The position numbers and the translations under genes were made by a program. From a marine bacterium B5-7 (lineage in GTDB: Bacteria; Pseudomonadota; Gammaproteobacteria; Arenicellales; CAJQKF01), in the NCBI GenBank assembly GCA_021604525.1, contig BQJD01000011.1, forward strand, positions 1 to 64,000: a DNA stretch of 64,000 nt, read 5' to 3'. Of this stretch, positions 56,191 through 64,000 are shown piece after piece. Position 1 is the stretch's first letter, and every line of letters begins with the position of its first letter. Under the pieces are notes generated by a model. The model saw only the letters and a list, made by a program, of their open reading frames with translations, did not search any database and was not told the origin of the DNA.

Positions 56191-57237
56191 GTGGCCGAGC
56201 AACGTGAACCACTAACACTCGCCGATATCGCTGCATCCATTGGTGGTGATGTCGATGGGCGAAGTGATATACCCATCGAGCGTCCAGCGAGTCTTAGTCG
56301 TGCCGGACCACTCGATATCAGTTTTTTCACAGATCACCGACTCAAAAATGCGCTTGTTTCCACAGCAGCCGGTGCAGTGATTCTGTCACCGGCTGATCGT
56401 CATCTTTTCTCCGGCGCCTGCCTGATTACTGACGAACCGTATCTTTCATTCGTTGAATGTTGTGAACTACTCATCAACCAGGGATTATCCAATCGAGGAG
56501 TCCATCCTGGAGCCCATGTCCATGTAGAAGCAGTCCTTGGTTCCGGGGTCAGTGTTGATGCAGGAGCTGTCATCGGTCGAGGCGTTAGAATCGGCCAGGA
56601 TGCGCAGATTGGTGCGAACTCTTATATCGGCGATTACACTGTTATCGGTGCCAATAGTCGAATTGCTGCCGGCGTCAGTATTTACGATCGCTGTCAGATT
56701 GGTGACCGTTGTAATATTGCTTCAAACACTGTGATCGGATCTCCCGGTTTCGGTTATCTTGAAACGGCATCGGGCTGGAAGGCGATACCACAGATTGGTT
56801 CGGTGATTATCGGTGATGATGTCGATATCGGTGCAGGCACCATGATTGATCGTGGTTCTCTGGACGATACCGTGATCGGTAACGGATGCAAGCTTGACAA
56901 TCTGATTCAGATCGCCCACAACGTGACCATAGGTGAGAATACTGCGATCGCGGGATTTGCCGGCATCGCCGGCAGTACTCGTGTTGGTAGTGGGTGCAAG
57001 ATAGGGGGCCGGGCATCAATCAACGGGCATATAGAAATTGCGGACGAAGTGGTCGTTTTGGCAACTTCTCTTGTAACCGGCTCATTGCTGACCAAGGGCG
57101 TATACGGATCTCACTTACCCGTTCAACCGGCCGGCCGATGGCGTAGAATTGTCGCGCGGCTGACAAATATCGACGACCTTTTCAGGCGTGTCCGATCTCT
57201 GGAAAAGAAGATCGGATCCGAAGACACTAGTGAATAA
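56191..57237 (+). CDS. lpxD: UDP-3-O-acylglucosamine N-acyltransferase
   Basis: The third step of lipid A synthesis. 348 residues: an N-terminal uridine-binding domain (LTLADIAASIGGDVDG), a hexapeptide beta-helix (GVHPGAHVHVEAVLGSGVSVDAGAVIG onward) with the catalytic His in DNLIQIAHNVTIGENT, and a C-terminal helix. The GTG start follows AGGAGA. The lpxD-fabZ interval carries a MITE. Confidence 0.96.
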   Translation: MAEQREPLTLADIAASIGGDVDGRSDIPIERPASLSRAGPLDISFFTDHRLKNALVSTAAGAVILSPADRHLFSGACLITDEPYLSFVECCELLINQGLSNRGVHPGAHVHVEAVLGSGVSVDAGAVIGRGVRIGQDAQIGANSYIGDYTVIGANSRIAAGVSIYDRCQIGDRCNIASNTVIGSPGFGYLETASGWKAIPQIGSVIIGDDVDIGAGTMIDRGSLDDTVIGNGCKLDNLIQIAHNVTIGENTAIAGFAGIAGSTRVGSGCKIGGRASINGHIEIADEVVVLATSLVTGSLLTKGVYGSHLPVQPAGRWRRIVARLTNIDDLFRRVRSLEKKIGSEDTSE

Positions 57238-57328
57238 ACTGGTTTCGCATACCGCCACTAGCAATGTTTTTGAGCAATCTTGTCAAGTATGAATACATGC
57301 GATTACCGGTAAACAGGCGCGGAATGAC

Positions 57329-57470
57329 AAGAACCGATCTGAAACTGAGCGAAGGCCGTCATGAAAAGGCAAACGGGAGGGAAAACGCGCGGTTTACATG
57401 AGTAAATGTGCATTTGAGCAAGCATTTAACACCGTATTGGTGGGTTGCAGCCATCTTGAGACAGGTTCTA
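57329..57470. mobile_element. MITE copy B (138 bp core), between lpxD and fabZ
   Basis: The core 57331-57468 begins GAACCGATCTGAAACTGA and ends CTTGAGACAGGTTC, the inverted repeats of copy A in opposite orientation. The left flank is AA rather than TA, the right flank TA. No transposase frame is inside. The remaining lpxD-fabZ DNA (57238-57328 and 57471-57606) shows no gene; the whole gap of 369 bases is unusually long for this operon. Confidence 0.75.
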
Positions 57471-57606
57471 ATAAAGGTATTGGTGACAGGGCATCATCAG
57501 TGTCATGTGCTGCTATCATGAAGTACTGAAATGCCCATATACAATCACGGTATTTTTGGTGACTTGGCTCGGACATAGATTACGTTAAAACAAAACGGAT
57601 AAAACA

Positions 57607-58053
57607 TTGACTACCCTAGACATACACCAGATTCGCAAAGTACTCCCGCATCGCTATCCGTTTTTATTACTCGATCGAGTCGAAGACTATGAGGAAGGTA
57701 AATGGATACGGGCACTCAAGAATGTGACTGCAAACGAACCATGTTTCCAGGGTCACTTCCCGCATCATCCGGTATTCCCCGGTGTGCTTACGCTTGAAGC
57801 CATTGCCCAGGCGGCTGCTGTATTAACCAGTGTTTCAATGGGTGCGGAAGAAGCCGGTATCGATAAAGTCTATCTGTTTGCCGGTATTGACAAGGCACGA
57901 TTCAAACGGCCGGTTGAGCCGGGCGACCAAATGATCATTAATGTTCAAATGGTCCGCAGACTCCGCTCAATCTGGCGGTGCGCGGGCCAGGCGACGGTGG
58001 ATGGAAAGCTTTGCAGTTCGATGGAACTCATGTTCACATATCAGAAGATTTGA
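57607..58053 (+). CDS. fabZ: 3-hydroxyacyl-ACP dehydratase FabZ
   Basis: Dehydrates 3-hydroxyacyl-ACP in fatty-acid elongation and sets the 3-hydroxymyristoyl-ACP balance with LpxA. 148 residues of hot-dog fold, with the catalytic His in [18 protein letters not shown] and the catalytic Glu region [23 protein letters not shown] start with no earlier in-frame ATG. The MITE lies upstream, so its promoter context may be altered. Confidence 0.96.
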   Translation: MTTLDIHQIRKVLPHRYPFLLLDRVEDYEEGKWIRALKNVTANEPCFQGHFPHHPVFPGVLTLEAIAQAAAVLTSVSMGAEEAGIDKVYLFAGIDKARFKRPVEPGDQMIINVQMVRRLRSIWRCAGQATVDGKLCSSMELMFTYQKI

Positions 58054-58058
58054 ACGGA

Positions 58059-58205
58059 ATGTCGAACATCCCAAGGGAAGTGTCTGTTAGTAAATACTCT
58101 GCTGATTCTAATGCTGCGCAAGAGATGCCATCAGGTCAACAGACGGTATCAGTCGATTTGATCAAGTCTCTCGTATATGGTTCTGGCAAAGGAGTGTATG
58201 CATGA
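58059..58205 (+). CDS. Possible 48-residue protein between fabZ and lpxA
   Basis: An ATG 5 bases after fabZ opens a frame MSNIPREVSVSKYSADSNAA ending GSGKGVYA, whose stop overlaps the lpxA start as ATGA. GAACGGA lies just before it. Polar composition, no motif recognised. The tight junctions at both ends suggest either a translated coupling peptide or chance; relatives normally have no gene here. Confidence 0.3.
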   Translation: MSNIPREVSVSKYSADSNAAQEMPSGQQTVSVDLIKSLVYGSGKGVYA

Positions 58206-58972
58206 TCCATGCAAGTGCCATCGTTGATCCTGGGGCGGAGATTGCCGAGGGAGTTGAAGTCGGGCCGTTCAGTATTATCGAAAAGGGTGTACGAATCGGG
58301 GCTAATACCCGTGTTGGCCCCCATGTGGTAATTCGCGAAAACACCAGGATTGGAGAGGATAACCGTATCTTCCAGTTTTGCTCTATCGGTGAGGAGCCCC
58401 AATACGTAGGCTTGAACGAAGCGGTTACGACACTTGAGATTGGCGACCGCAATATTATTCGCGAATACAGTACTTTAAATCGCGGTACACCTGTTGGCGG
58501 GGGCGTTACCCGTATCGGGAATGACAATTTTCTCATGGCCTATGTGCACATCGCCCATGACTGCATTCTTGGCGATCACGTGGTGTTCGCCAATTGTGCA
58601 TCATTGGCCGGTCATGTCGAGATTGGCGATTACGTAATTCTGGGTGGATTTACCCTGGTACATCAATTTTGCCGTGTGGGCGCGCATTCCATTACCGGCA
58701 TTGGTTCAGTGTGTTTGAAGGATGTGCCGCCGTTCGTGGTTGCTGCCGGCAATACCGCATCGCCTTTCGGGATCAACGTTAAAGGGTTACGGCGACGCAA
58801 TTTTTCAAGTGAACAGATTCAACATTTGAAATGGGCATACCGGCAGATTTTTCGTTCGGGGCTGGATATACGATCGGTTGTGAGTCGGCTTGAGGAACGC
58901 CTTGATGAGTGTACTGACATTCAGATATTCATTGACTTTCTCACCTCATCACAACGAGGCATTATTCGTTAG
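58202..58972 (+). CDS. lpxA: Acyl-[ACP]-UDP-N-acetylglucosamine O-acyltransferase
   Basis: The first step of lipid A synthesis. 256 residues of hexapeptide beta-helix (IHASAIVDPGAEIAEGVEVG) with the catalytic His in MAYVHIAHDCILGDHVVFAN, and the C-terminal helical part GLRRRNFSSEQIQHLKWAYR. AAGGAG lies 7 bases before the ATG. It follows fabZ and precedes lpxB. Confidence 0.97.
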   Translation: MIHASAIVDPGAEIAEGVEVGPFSIIEKGVRIGANTRVGPHVVIRENTRIGEDNRIFQFCSIGEEPQYVGLNEAVTTLEIGDRNIIREYSTLNRGTPVGGGVTRIGNDNFLMAYVHIAHDCILGDHVVFANCASLAGHVEIGDYVILGGFTLVHQFCRVGAHSITGIGSVCLKDVPPFVVAAGNTASPFGINVKGLRRRNFSSEQIQHLKWAYRQIFRSGLDIRSVVSRLEERLDECTDIQIFIDFLTSSQRGIIR

Positions 58973-59077
58973 CCGCTTGACTGATCGACATTATGTTGCC
59001 CGGTTGTATCGCTGCGTATTGACCGACTCTTTTTCACATTGCTCCACTCATTCGCCGACTGACTATCTGTATTGCCG

Positions 59078-60214
59078 ATGAAAATCGCTCTGGTGGCCGG
59101 AGAAACTTCCGGCGATATTCTAGGTGCCGGACTGCTCGAGCGCATTCGCGCATTGCGACCCGACGCAGAATTCCTTGGTATTGCTGGTCCGAGGATGAGT
59201 GGTGAAGGTACCGAAAGCCTCTATCCAATGGATTCCATTTCCATTATGGGACTTGACGGACTCGTCCAGAATTTACGTTCCATACTGGCGATCCGGACCG
59301 ATCTGTTCGATAAATTTACGCGCTTTAAACCGGATGTCTTTGTCGGAATCGACGTGCCGGATTTCAATCTGACCCTCGAACATCGACTACGCAAGAGCGG
59401 TATTCCCACAGTTCATTATGTCAGTCCGACCGTATGGGCCTGGCGCCGTTACCGGATCCATAAGATTCGAAAGGCGGTCAGTCATATGTTGACGCTGTTT
59501 CCATTTGAAGAACAGTTTTATCAAGCCCACGACATACCAGTAACACTCACTGGTCACCCGTTGGCGGATCGCATCACACCGCTATCAAAACAGGCGGCGC
59601 GGCAATCCCTCGGCCTGCCTGTTGACGGTCGCTGGGTGGCTTTGCTTCCAGGAAGTCGTGGCAGTGAGATTTCCCGATTGGGCCAACCATTTATAGACGC
59701 CGCTTGTCTGCTGTGTTCGACACATCATGATATTCGTTTCGTGATTCCCTGTGCGACGCCGCGAATATTCGATACCATGAAAAAGCTTGTCGAACGACAG
59801 CCCCTGGTAGATCGTTTCACCTTGATACACGGTAATGCACAATTGGCGCTACAGTCCGCAGACGTTGCATTGCTGGCTTCCGGAACTGCAGCACTTGAAG
59901 CAGCGTTACTTTGTACGCCTATGGTGGTTGCTTACCGTGTGTCGTTGACCAGTTACCTGATGGTTAAATTCTCAACTCGTGTTGAACACTACAGCATGCC
60001 GAATCATCTGCTGGAACAACCAATCGTGCCGGAATTCATTCAGCAACGCGTTACCCCGGAAAACCTGTCGGCGGCAGTGAACGAATATCTCGTTAACGAA
60101 AAAGCCAATGCCGATATGCGAGCCGAGTTATCCAAAATTCGCGGGGCACTCGCACTTGGCGCAGATGCGCGAGCCGCCGAGGTGGTGATTAACATCGCTG
60201 AAGGGCGGCTGTGA
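59078..60214 (+). CDS. lpxB: Lipid-A-disaccharide synthase
   Basis: A GT-B fold glycosyltransferase joining the two glucosamine units of lipid A. 378 residues with MKIALVAGETSGDILGAGLL, FVGIDVPDFNLTLE, HYVSPTVWAWRRYRIHKI, LFPFEEQFYQ, ALLPGSRGSEISRL and LASGTAALEAALLCTPMVVAYR. The ATG at 59078 fits the family; a TTG two codons earlier is possible. The stop overlaps the rnhB start as GTGA. Confidence 0.96.
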   Translation: MKIALVAGETSGDILGAGLLERIRALRPDAEFLGIAGPRMSGEGTESLYPMDSISIMGLDGLVQNLRSILAIRTDLFDKFTRFKPDVFVGIDVPDFNLTLEHRLRKSGIPTVHYVSPTVWAWRRYRIHKIRKAVSHMLTLFPFEEQFYQAHDIPVTLTGHPLADRITPLSKQAARQSLGLPVDGRWVALLPGSRGSEISRLGQPFIDAACLLCSTHHDIRFVIPCATPRIFDTMKKLVERQPLVDRFTLIHGNAQLALQSADVALLASGTAALEAALLCTPMVVAYRVSLTSYLMVKFSTRVEHYSMPNHLLEQPIVPEFIQQRVTPENLSAAVNEYLVNEKANADMRAELSKIRGALALGADARAAEVVINIAEGRL

Positions 60215-60819
60215 AGGCGATGCTGGTTCAGACCGAGCAAGGCATTGGCGGTGTTGACGAGGCAGGACGGGGACCCCTTGCCGGTCCGGTGGTCGCGGCC
60301 GCGGTTATCCTTCCCGTTGGACCGCATTTTCCTGGTCTTGATGATTCCAAGAAGCTGAATCATGCGCAACGTTCGTCGCTTGACGAATTGATACGCAGCC
60401 AGGCAATCAGTTGGTCCATTGCCATGGCAACTGTAGAAGAAATCGACAGTCTCAATATTCATCACGCCACACTACTTGCTATGCGCAGAGCAGTACTGTC
60501 CCTGTCTCACCAGCCAAACAGCGTGTATGTCGATGGCAAGTTTCTGCCTCGGCTGTCCATGAGGGCGCAGGCCGAGATCGGCGGCGATGCGCGTATTGCG
60601 GTCATTGCAGCCGCATCAATACTTGCCAAGCAGGCTCGCGACCGGGTGATGACCCATCTGCATGAACAGTTTCCACAGTATGGATTCGATGGCCACAAAG
60701 GTTACCCCACCGCTCGTCATCGCGAGGCGCTCATTCGCTACGGAGCATGTCCACATCATCGACGATCCTATGCGCCGGTGCGTGCCTGCCTTGATAACCA
60801 GGCGCGGTCCAATCCATGA
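60211..60819 (+). CDS. rnhB: Ribonuclease HII
   Basis: Cuts at ribonucleotides in DNA and at RNA-DNA hybrids. 202 residues; the catalytic DEDD residues are in GVDEAGRGPLAGPV (Asp, Glu), YVDGKFLPRL (Asp) and a later Asp near ILAKQARDRVM. GTG start overlapping lpxB; an ATG at 60220 is an alternative. It overlaps dnaE by 4 bases (ATGA). Confidence 0.96.
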   Translation: MKAMLVQTEQGIGGVDEAGRGPLAGPVVAAAVILPVGPHFPGLDDSKKLNHAQRSSLDELIRSQAISWSIAMATVEEIDSLNIHHATLLAMRRAVLSLSHQPNSVYVDGKFLPRLSMRAQAEIGGDARIAVIAAASILAKQARDRVMTHLHEQFPQYGFDGHKGYPTARHREALIRYGACPHHRRSYAPVRACLDNQARSNP

Positions 60820-63800
60820 GCACGACACCGGCATTTGTTCATCTTCGGGTCCACTCCGAGTACTCGCTTGCCGATAGCATCGTCAGGGTAAAAACATTGC
60901 CCGAGGCGGTACGCAGGGGCAACATGCCAGCGGTTGCTGTCACTGATCTGATGAACTTTTACGCCGCGATAAAATTTTATCGGGCATCGGTCGATGCCGG
61001 AATCAAGCCCATCATGGGACTCGAAGCACAGATTGCGGATGGTGCTGCCGATGCTGGACGATTGGTGCTTTTGTGTCGCAATAATCGTGGCTTCGAATCC
61101 TTGAGTTCGATATTGACCAAGGCGCATATGGCTCCCAGGCAGGGTATCAAGGTGGTTGCCGAACTCGATTGGTTTCGAGATTGCGCGGACGACCTGATTG
61201 CCATTGCCGCAGGTCAGGACGGCGATCTGGCGAGGGCGTTGCTATCGGGAACCGAGGGTGAGGCAACACGGGTACTGGATCGCTACCGGGGGGTTTTCGG
61301 TGAGCGCTTTGTCATCGATGTCTCACGCATTGGTAAACCACGGGAAGAGGCTCATATCGCCGCGGCACTCGATCTCGCCGATCGTCACGGTATCGCAGCA
61401 GTGGCAACCAACCCTGTTCAGTTTGTAAAACCGGATGAGTTCGACGCTCATGACGTCAGGGTTTGTATCCATGAAGGCCGAGTTCTCAACGATCCGCGAC
61501 GGGTGCAGCGATTCACCAATGATCAATATCTGCGAACACCCGAGGAGATGGCGGCACTTTTCCCCGATCATCACACACTTCTTGACAATACCGTCGAGAT
61601 TGCGCGCCAGTGCAATGTATTTTTTGATTTTAATACGTCGCATATGCCGGCCTATCCCAGTATCGACGAGCTTTCAGAGGAAGAATGTTTAAGGCAGGAT
61701 TCCGAATCCGGTCTGGCGGCGCGAATTGCTGACAAGTCTTTTGCAAATGCTGAACCAGGGCTCACTCGAGAGGATTATCTGGCGCGTCTCGAACGCGAAC
61801 TCAATGTTATTAACGGCATGGGTTTCCCGGGTTATTTTCTGATCGTTGCGGACTTCATTCGCTGGGCTCGGGAAAACGATATTCCGGTCGGCCCCGGACG
61901 CGGTTCCGGTGCCGGATCTCTGGTCGCCTGGTCGCTTGGTATTACCGATCTGGATCCGCTTGAATACGGATTGTTATTTGAACGTTTTTTGAATCCGGAA
62001 CGCGTGTCATTACCGGACTTTGATATCGATTTCTGTATGGATCGCCGAGACGAGGTCATCGACTACGTCTCGCAGCGTTATGGCGCTGATCGGGTGAGTC
62101 AGATCATCACCTATGGAACCATGGCGGCGCGGGCGGTGGTGCGCGATGTCGGCCGTGTCATGGGGCATCCCTACGGATTTGTCGATACTTTAGCTAAGCT
62201 GGTGCCGTTCGAAATCGGAATTACCCTTGAAAAAGCCCTTGAAGATGAACCGGCACTCAAGCAACGCTACGATGATGAGGAAGAAGTCAGTGAACTGATC
62301 AATACAGCGATTACCCTTGAAGGGTTGCCGAGAAATGTGGGTAAACATGCCGGCGGTGTCGTTATCTCTCCGGACGATATTTCCCGTTACGTGCCGTTGT
62401 ATGTCGAACCCGGGATGTCGCAGCCGGTAACCCAGTTCGACAAGGACGATCTCGAGGCAATCGGTCTCGTCAAGTTCGATTTTCTTGGCCTTCGAACCCT
62501 CACCGTTATTCATAATGCGGTGAACATGATTAACGAAGCGCGCGATACGCCGCTTGATATCAGCATGCTCGCCCTTGATGACAGCGCGACATACGAATTC
62601 ATTAAAAGCGGTCGAACCACAGGGGTGTTTCAGCTCGAATCGCGCGGAATGAAAGATATCATCACCCGTCTTTTACCCGATAGATTCGCGGATCTGGTGG
62701 CGCTTGTTGCGCTATTCAGGCCGGGACCGCTGCAGTCCGGCATGGTTGAAGACTTTATCAACCGCAAGCACGGCCGGGAGAAAAACGAGTATCCCCATGC
62801 ATCGCTTGAGGAAGTCCTTGAACCCACCTACGGTGTCATTCTGTACCAGGAACAGGTGATGCAGATTGCCCAGGAATTGTCTGGCTATACCTTGGGTTCG
62901 GCAGACCTTCTGCGCCGCGCCATGGGCAAGAAAAAACCTGAGGAGATGGCCAGTCAACGTGCCATTTTCATCGCTGGCGCTGAAAATAATCAGGTGCCGG
63001 CAAAGGTCGCCGGTTACATCTTCGATCTGGTTGAGAAATTCGCCGGTTACGGATTCAATAAATCGCATTCGGCAGCGTATGCGATGCTCACCTACCAAAC
63101 GGCCTGGTTGAAAACCCATTATCCGGCGGAGTTCATGGCGGCAGCTTTAAGCGCCGATATGGAGCATACCGACAAGGTGGTGATATTGATATCCGAAGCC
63201 CGTTCACTGGGACTTGATGTCTATCCGCCGGACGTGAATCAGTGTTACACGCGCTTTCGCCCAATATCGGGACAGGCAGTGTATTACGGTCTGGGTGCAT
63301 TGAAAGGCGTCGGCGGTAAGGCCGTCGACAGCATTGTTGAAGAACGTGAGGCTAATGGGCCTTACAAGGATTTGTTCGATTTCTGCCGACGGGTCAGCGG
63401 TCAACGGATCAACAAGCGGGTGATGGAAGCATTGATCCGCGGCGGTGCGCTGGACTGTCTGGATAGCTGCCGAGCAACATTGATGAACAGCTTACCGGAT
63501 GCATTGAATCTTGCAGACAAAGAGGCCCGTGATGCCGATAGTGGTCAGGATGATATGTTTGGCCTCGGTGCTGCAAACACCATGCCTGCGAAACTGCGGC
63601 GAATCGATGAGTGGTCTGATCATGAGCGACTGACCGCCGAGAAAGAAGTTCTCGGTTTATATCTTACCGGTCATCCGTTCGAGCCGATGCGAAGCGAGGT
63701 TGAAACACTGGTAGATGGCGATCTGGTGGCGCTGAAACCGGAAAAGGATCGCGATGTGGTGGTGGCGGGACTGGTTTCCCAGGTGCGCACCATGAAAACC

Positions 63801-64000
63801 AAACGCGGCGACACCATCGCTTTTGTGACCCTAGACGACAATACGGCCCGAATTGAAGTCAGCGTATTCTCACGGTTGTATCCCAACTGCCGTCACCTGC
63901 TCCGAAATGACAGCATTTTGGTAGTGCGAGGCTCGACCGAACTTGATGACTTCAGCGGTAACGTCCAGATGCGCGCCAATCAGATCTTCGAGTTATCCGA
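60816..64000 (+). CDS. dnaE: DNA polymerase III alpha subunit (5' part; runs off the window)
   Basis: The replicative polymerase catalytic subunit. 1061 complete codons are visible, with no stop before the window edge. It begins MSTTPAFVHLRVHSEYSLAD, the PHP domain. The polymerase core has PVGPGRGSGAGSLVAW, two catalytic Asp in SLPDFDIDFCMDRRDEV and the third in GLVKFDFLGLRTLT, then VALFRPGPLQSGMVEDFI, QEQVMQIAQELSGY and RRAMGKKKPEEM. The HhH region and the OB-fold (VVVAGLVSQVRTMKTKRGD) near the edge are reached. ATG overlaps the rnhB stop. The C-terminal tau-binding part is outside the window. Confidence 0.97.
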   Translation, partial: MSTTPAFVHLRVHSEYSLADSIVRVKTLPEAVRRGNMPAVAVTDLMNFYAAIKFYRASVDAGIKPIMGLEAQIADGAADAGRLVLLCRNNRGFESLSSILTKAHMAPRQGIKVVAELDWFRDCADDLIAIAAGQDGDLARALLSGTEGEATRVLDRYRGVFGERFVIDVSRIGKPREEAHIAAALDLADRHGIAAVATNPVQFVKPDEFDAHDVRVCIHEGRVLNDPRRVQRFTNDQYLRTPEEMAALFPDHHTLLDNTVEIARQCNVFFDFNTSHMPAYPSIDELSEEECLRQDSESGLAARIADKSFANAEPGLTREDYLARLERELNVINGMGFPGYFLIVADFIRWARENDIPVGPGRGSGAGSLVAWSLGITDLDPLEYGLLFERFLNPERVSLPDFDIDFCMDRRDEVIDYVSQRYGADRVSQIITYGTMAARAVVRDVGRVMGHPYGFVDTLAKLVPFEIGITLEKALEDEPALKQRYDDEEEVSELINTAITLEGLPRNVGKHAGGVVISPDDISRYVPLYVEPGMSQPVTQFDKDDLEAIGLVKFDFLGLRTLTVIHNAVNMINEARDTPLDISMLALDDSATYEFIKSGRTTGVFQLESRGMKDIITRLLPDRFADLVALVALFRPGPLQSGMVEDFINRKHGREKNEYPHASLEEVLEPTYGVILYQEQVMQIAQELSGYTLGSADLLRRAMGKKKPEEMASQRAIFIAGAENNQVPAKVAGYIFDLVEKFAGYGFNKSHSAAYAMLTYQTAWLKTHYPAEFMAAALSADMEHTDKVVILISEARSLGLDVYPPDVNQCYTRFRPISGQAVYYGLGALKGVGGKAVDSIVEEREANGPYKDLFDFCRRVSGQRINKRVMEALIRGGALDCLDSCRATLMNSLPDALNLADKEARDADSGQDDMFGLGAANTMPAKLRRIDEWSDHERLTAEKEVLGLYLTGHPFEPMRSEVETLVDGDLVALKPEKDRDVVVAGLVSQVRTMKTKRGDTIAFVTLDDNTARIEVSVFSRLYPNCRHLLRNDSILVVRGSTELDDFSGNVQMRANQIFELS

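Noticed and set aside
57394-57576. A 60-codon minus-strand frame over MITE copy B
   Set aside because: The element has no coding signs and the frame is not kept in copy A.

Overview
This 64 kb window is chromosomal DNA from a gammaproteobacterium, probably an uncultured or little-studied lineage. The evidence is gene order: metG divergent from mrp/apbC-dcd; leuCDB-fimV-truA-trpF-accD-folC-dedD-cvpA-purF; rpsF-rpsR-rplI-dnaB-alr-radA; map-glnD-dapD divergent from rpsB-tsf-pyrH-frr-uppS-cdsA-dxr-rseP-bamA-skp-lpxD-fabZ-lpxA-lpxB-rnhB-dnaE. Most of the window is core metabolism, translation and cell-envelope biogenesis. No prophage, CRISPR array, rRNA operon or intact insertion sequence was seen.

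Region by region: 0-0.8 kb holds the end of a damaged Fic-family gene and a tRNA-Leu(CAG). 0.9-3.8 kb is rnr-rlmB. 3.8-7.4 kb (minus strand) is the main accessory locus: a bufferin-type RiPP operon with a Sec-exported Cys-containing precursor (DUF2282, bufA1), its MNIO maturation enzyme (DUF692, bufB), the partner protein (DUF2063, bufC), a DoxX-like membrane protein, a terminator, and then a radical SAM protein of the ArsS family. 7.5-11 kb is metG-rsxB-nth. 11-18 kb is apbC, dcd, aroC, an unknown gene and leuCDB behind a possible attenuator. 18-31.7 kb is fimV, a class III cyclase, an inverted trpBA pair, truA-trpF-accD-folC-dedD-cvpA-purF. 32-39 kb is acs, the S6/S18/L9 operon with its leader, dnaB, alr and radA. 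39-45 kb (minus) is a PP2C phosphatase, dapD, glnD and map. 45-64 kb is the rpsB-to-dnaE block, with dnaE cut by the window edge.

The most interesting non-genic feature is a miniature inverted-repeat element (MITE). Two full copies, each 138 bp between flanking TA dinucleotides, lie in opposite orientation at 48.9-49.0 kb and 57.3-57.5 kb. A single element end lies at 12.2 kb. One copy forms the ribosome-binding region and abuts the GTG start of uppS; the single end supplies the stop codon of apbC.

Compared with the usual gammaproteobacterial order, several blocks are rearranged: rnr-rlmB is about 30 kb from rpsF, trpBA is flipped and sits upstream of truA, and asd is absent between leuB and fimV. 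Several regulatory signals can be read directly: a candidate S6:S18 leader that masks the rpsF ribosome-binding site, a terminator between rpsB and tsf, an S2-type leader upstream of rpsB, a terminator-like hairpin before leuC, and an ECF-like promoter before the buf operon.
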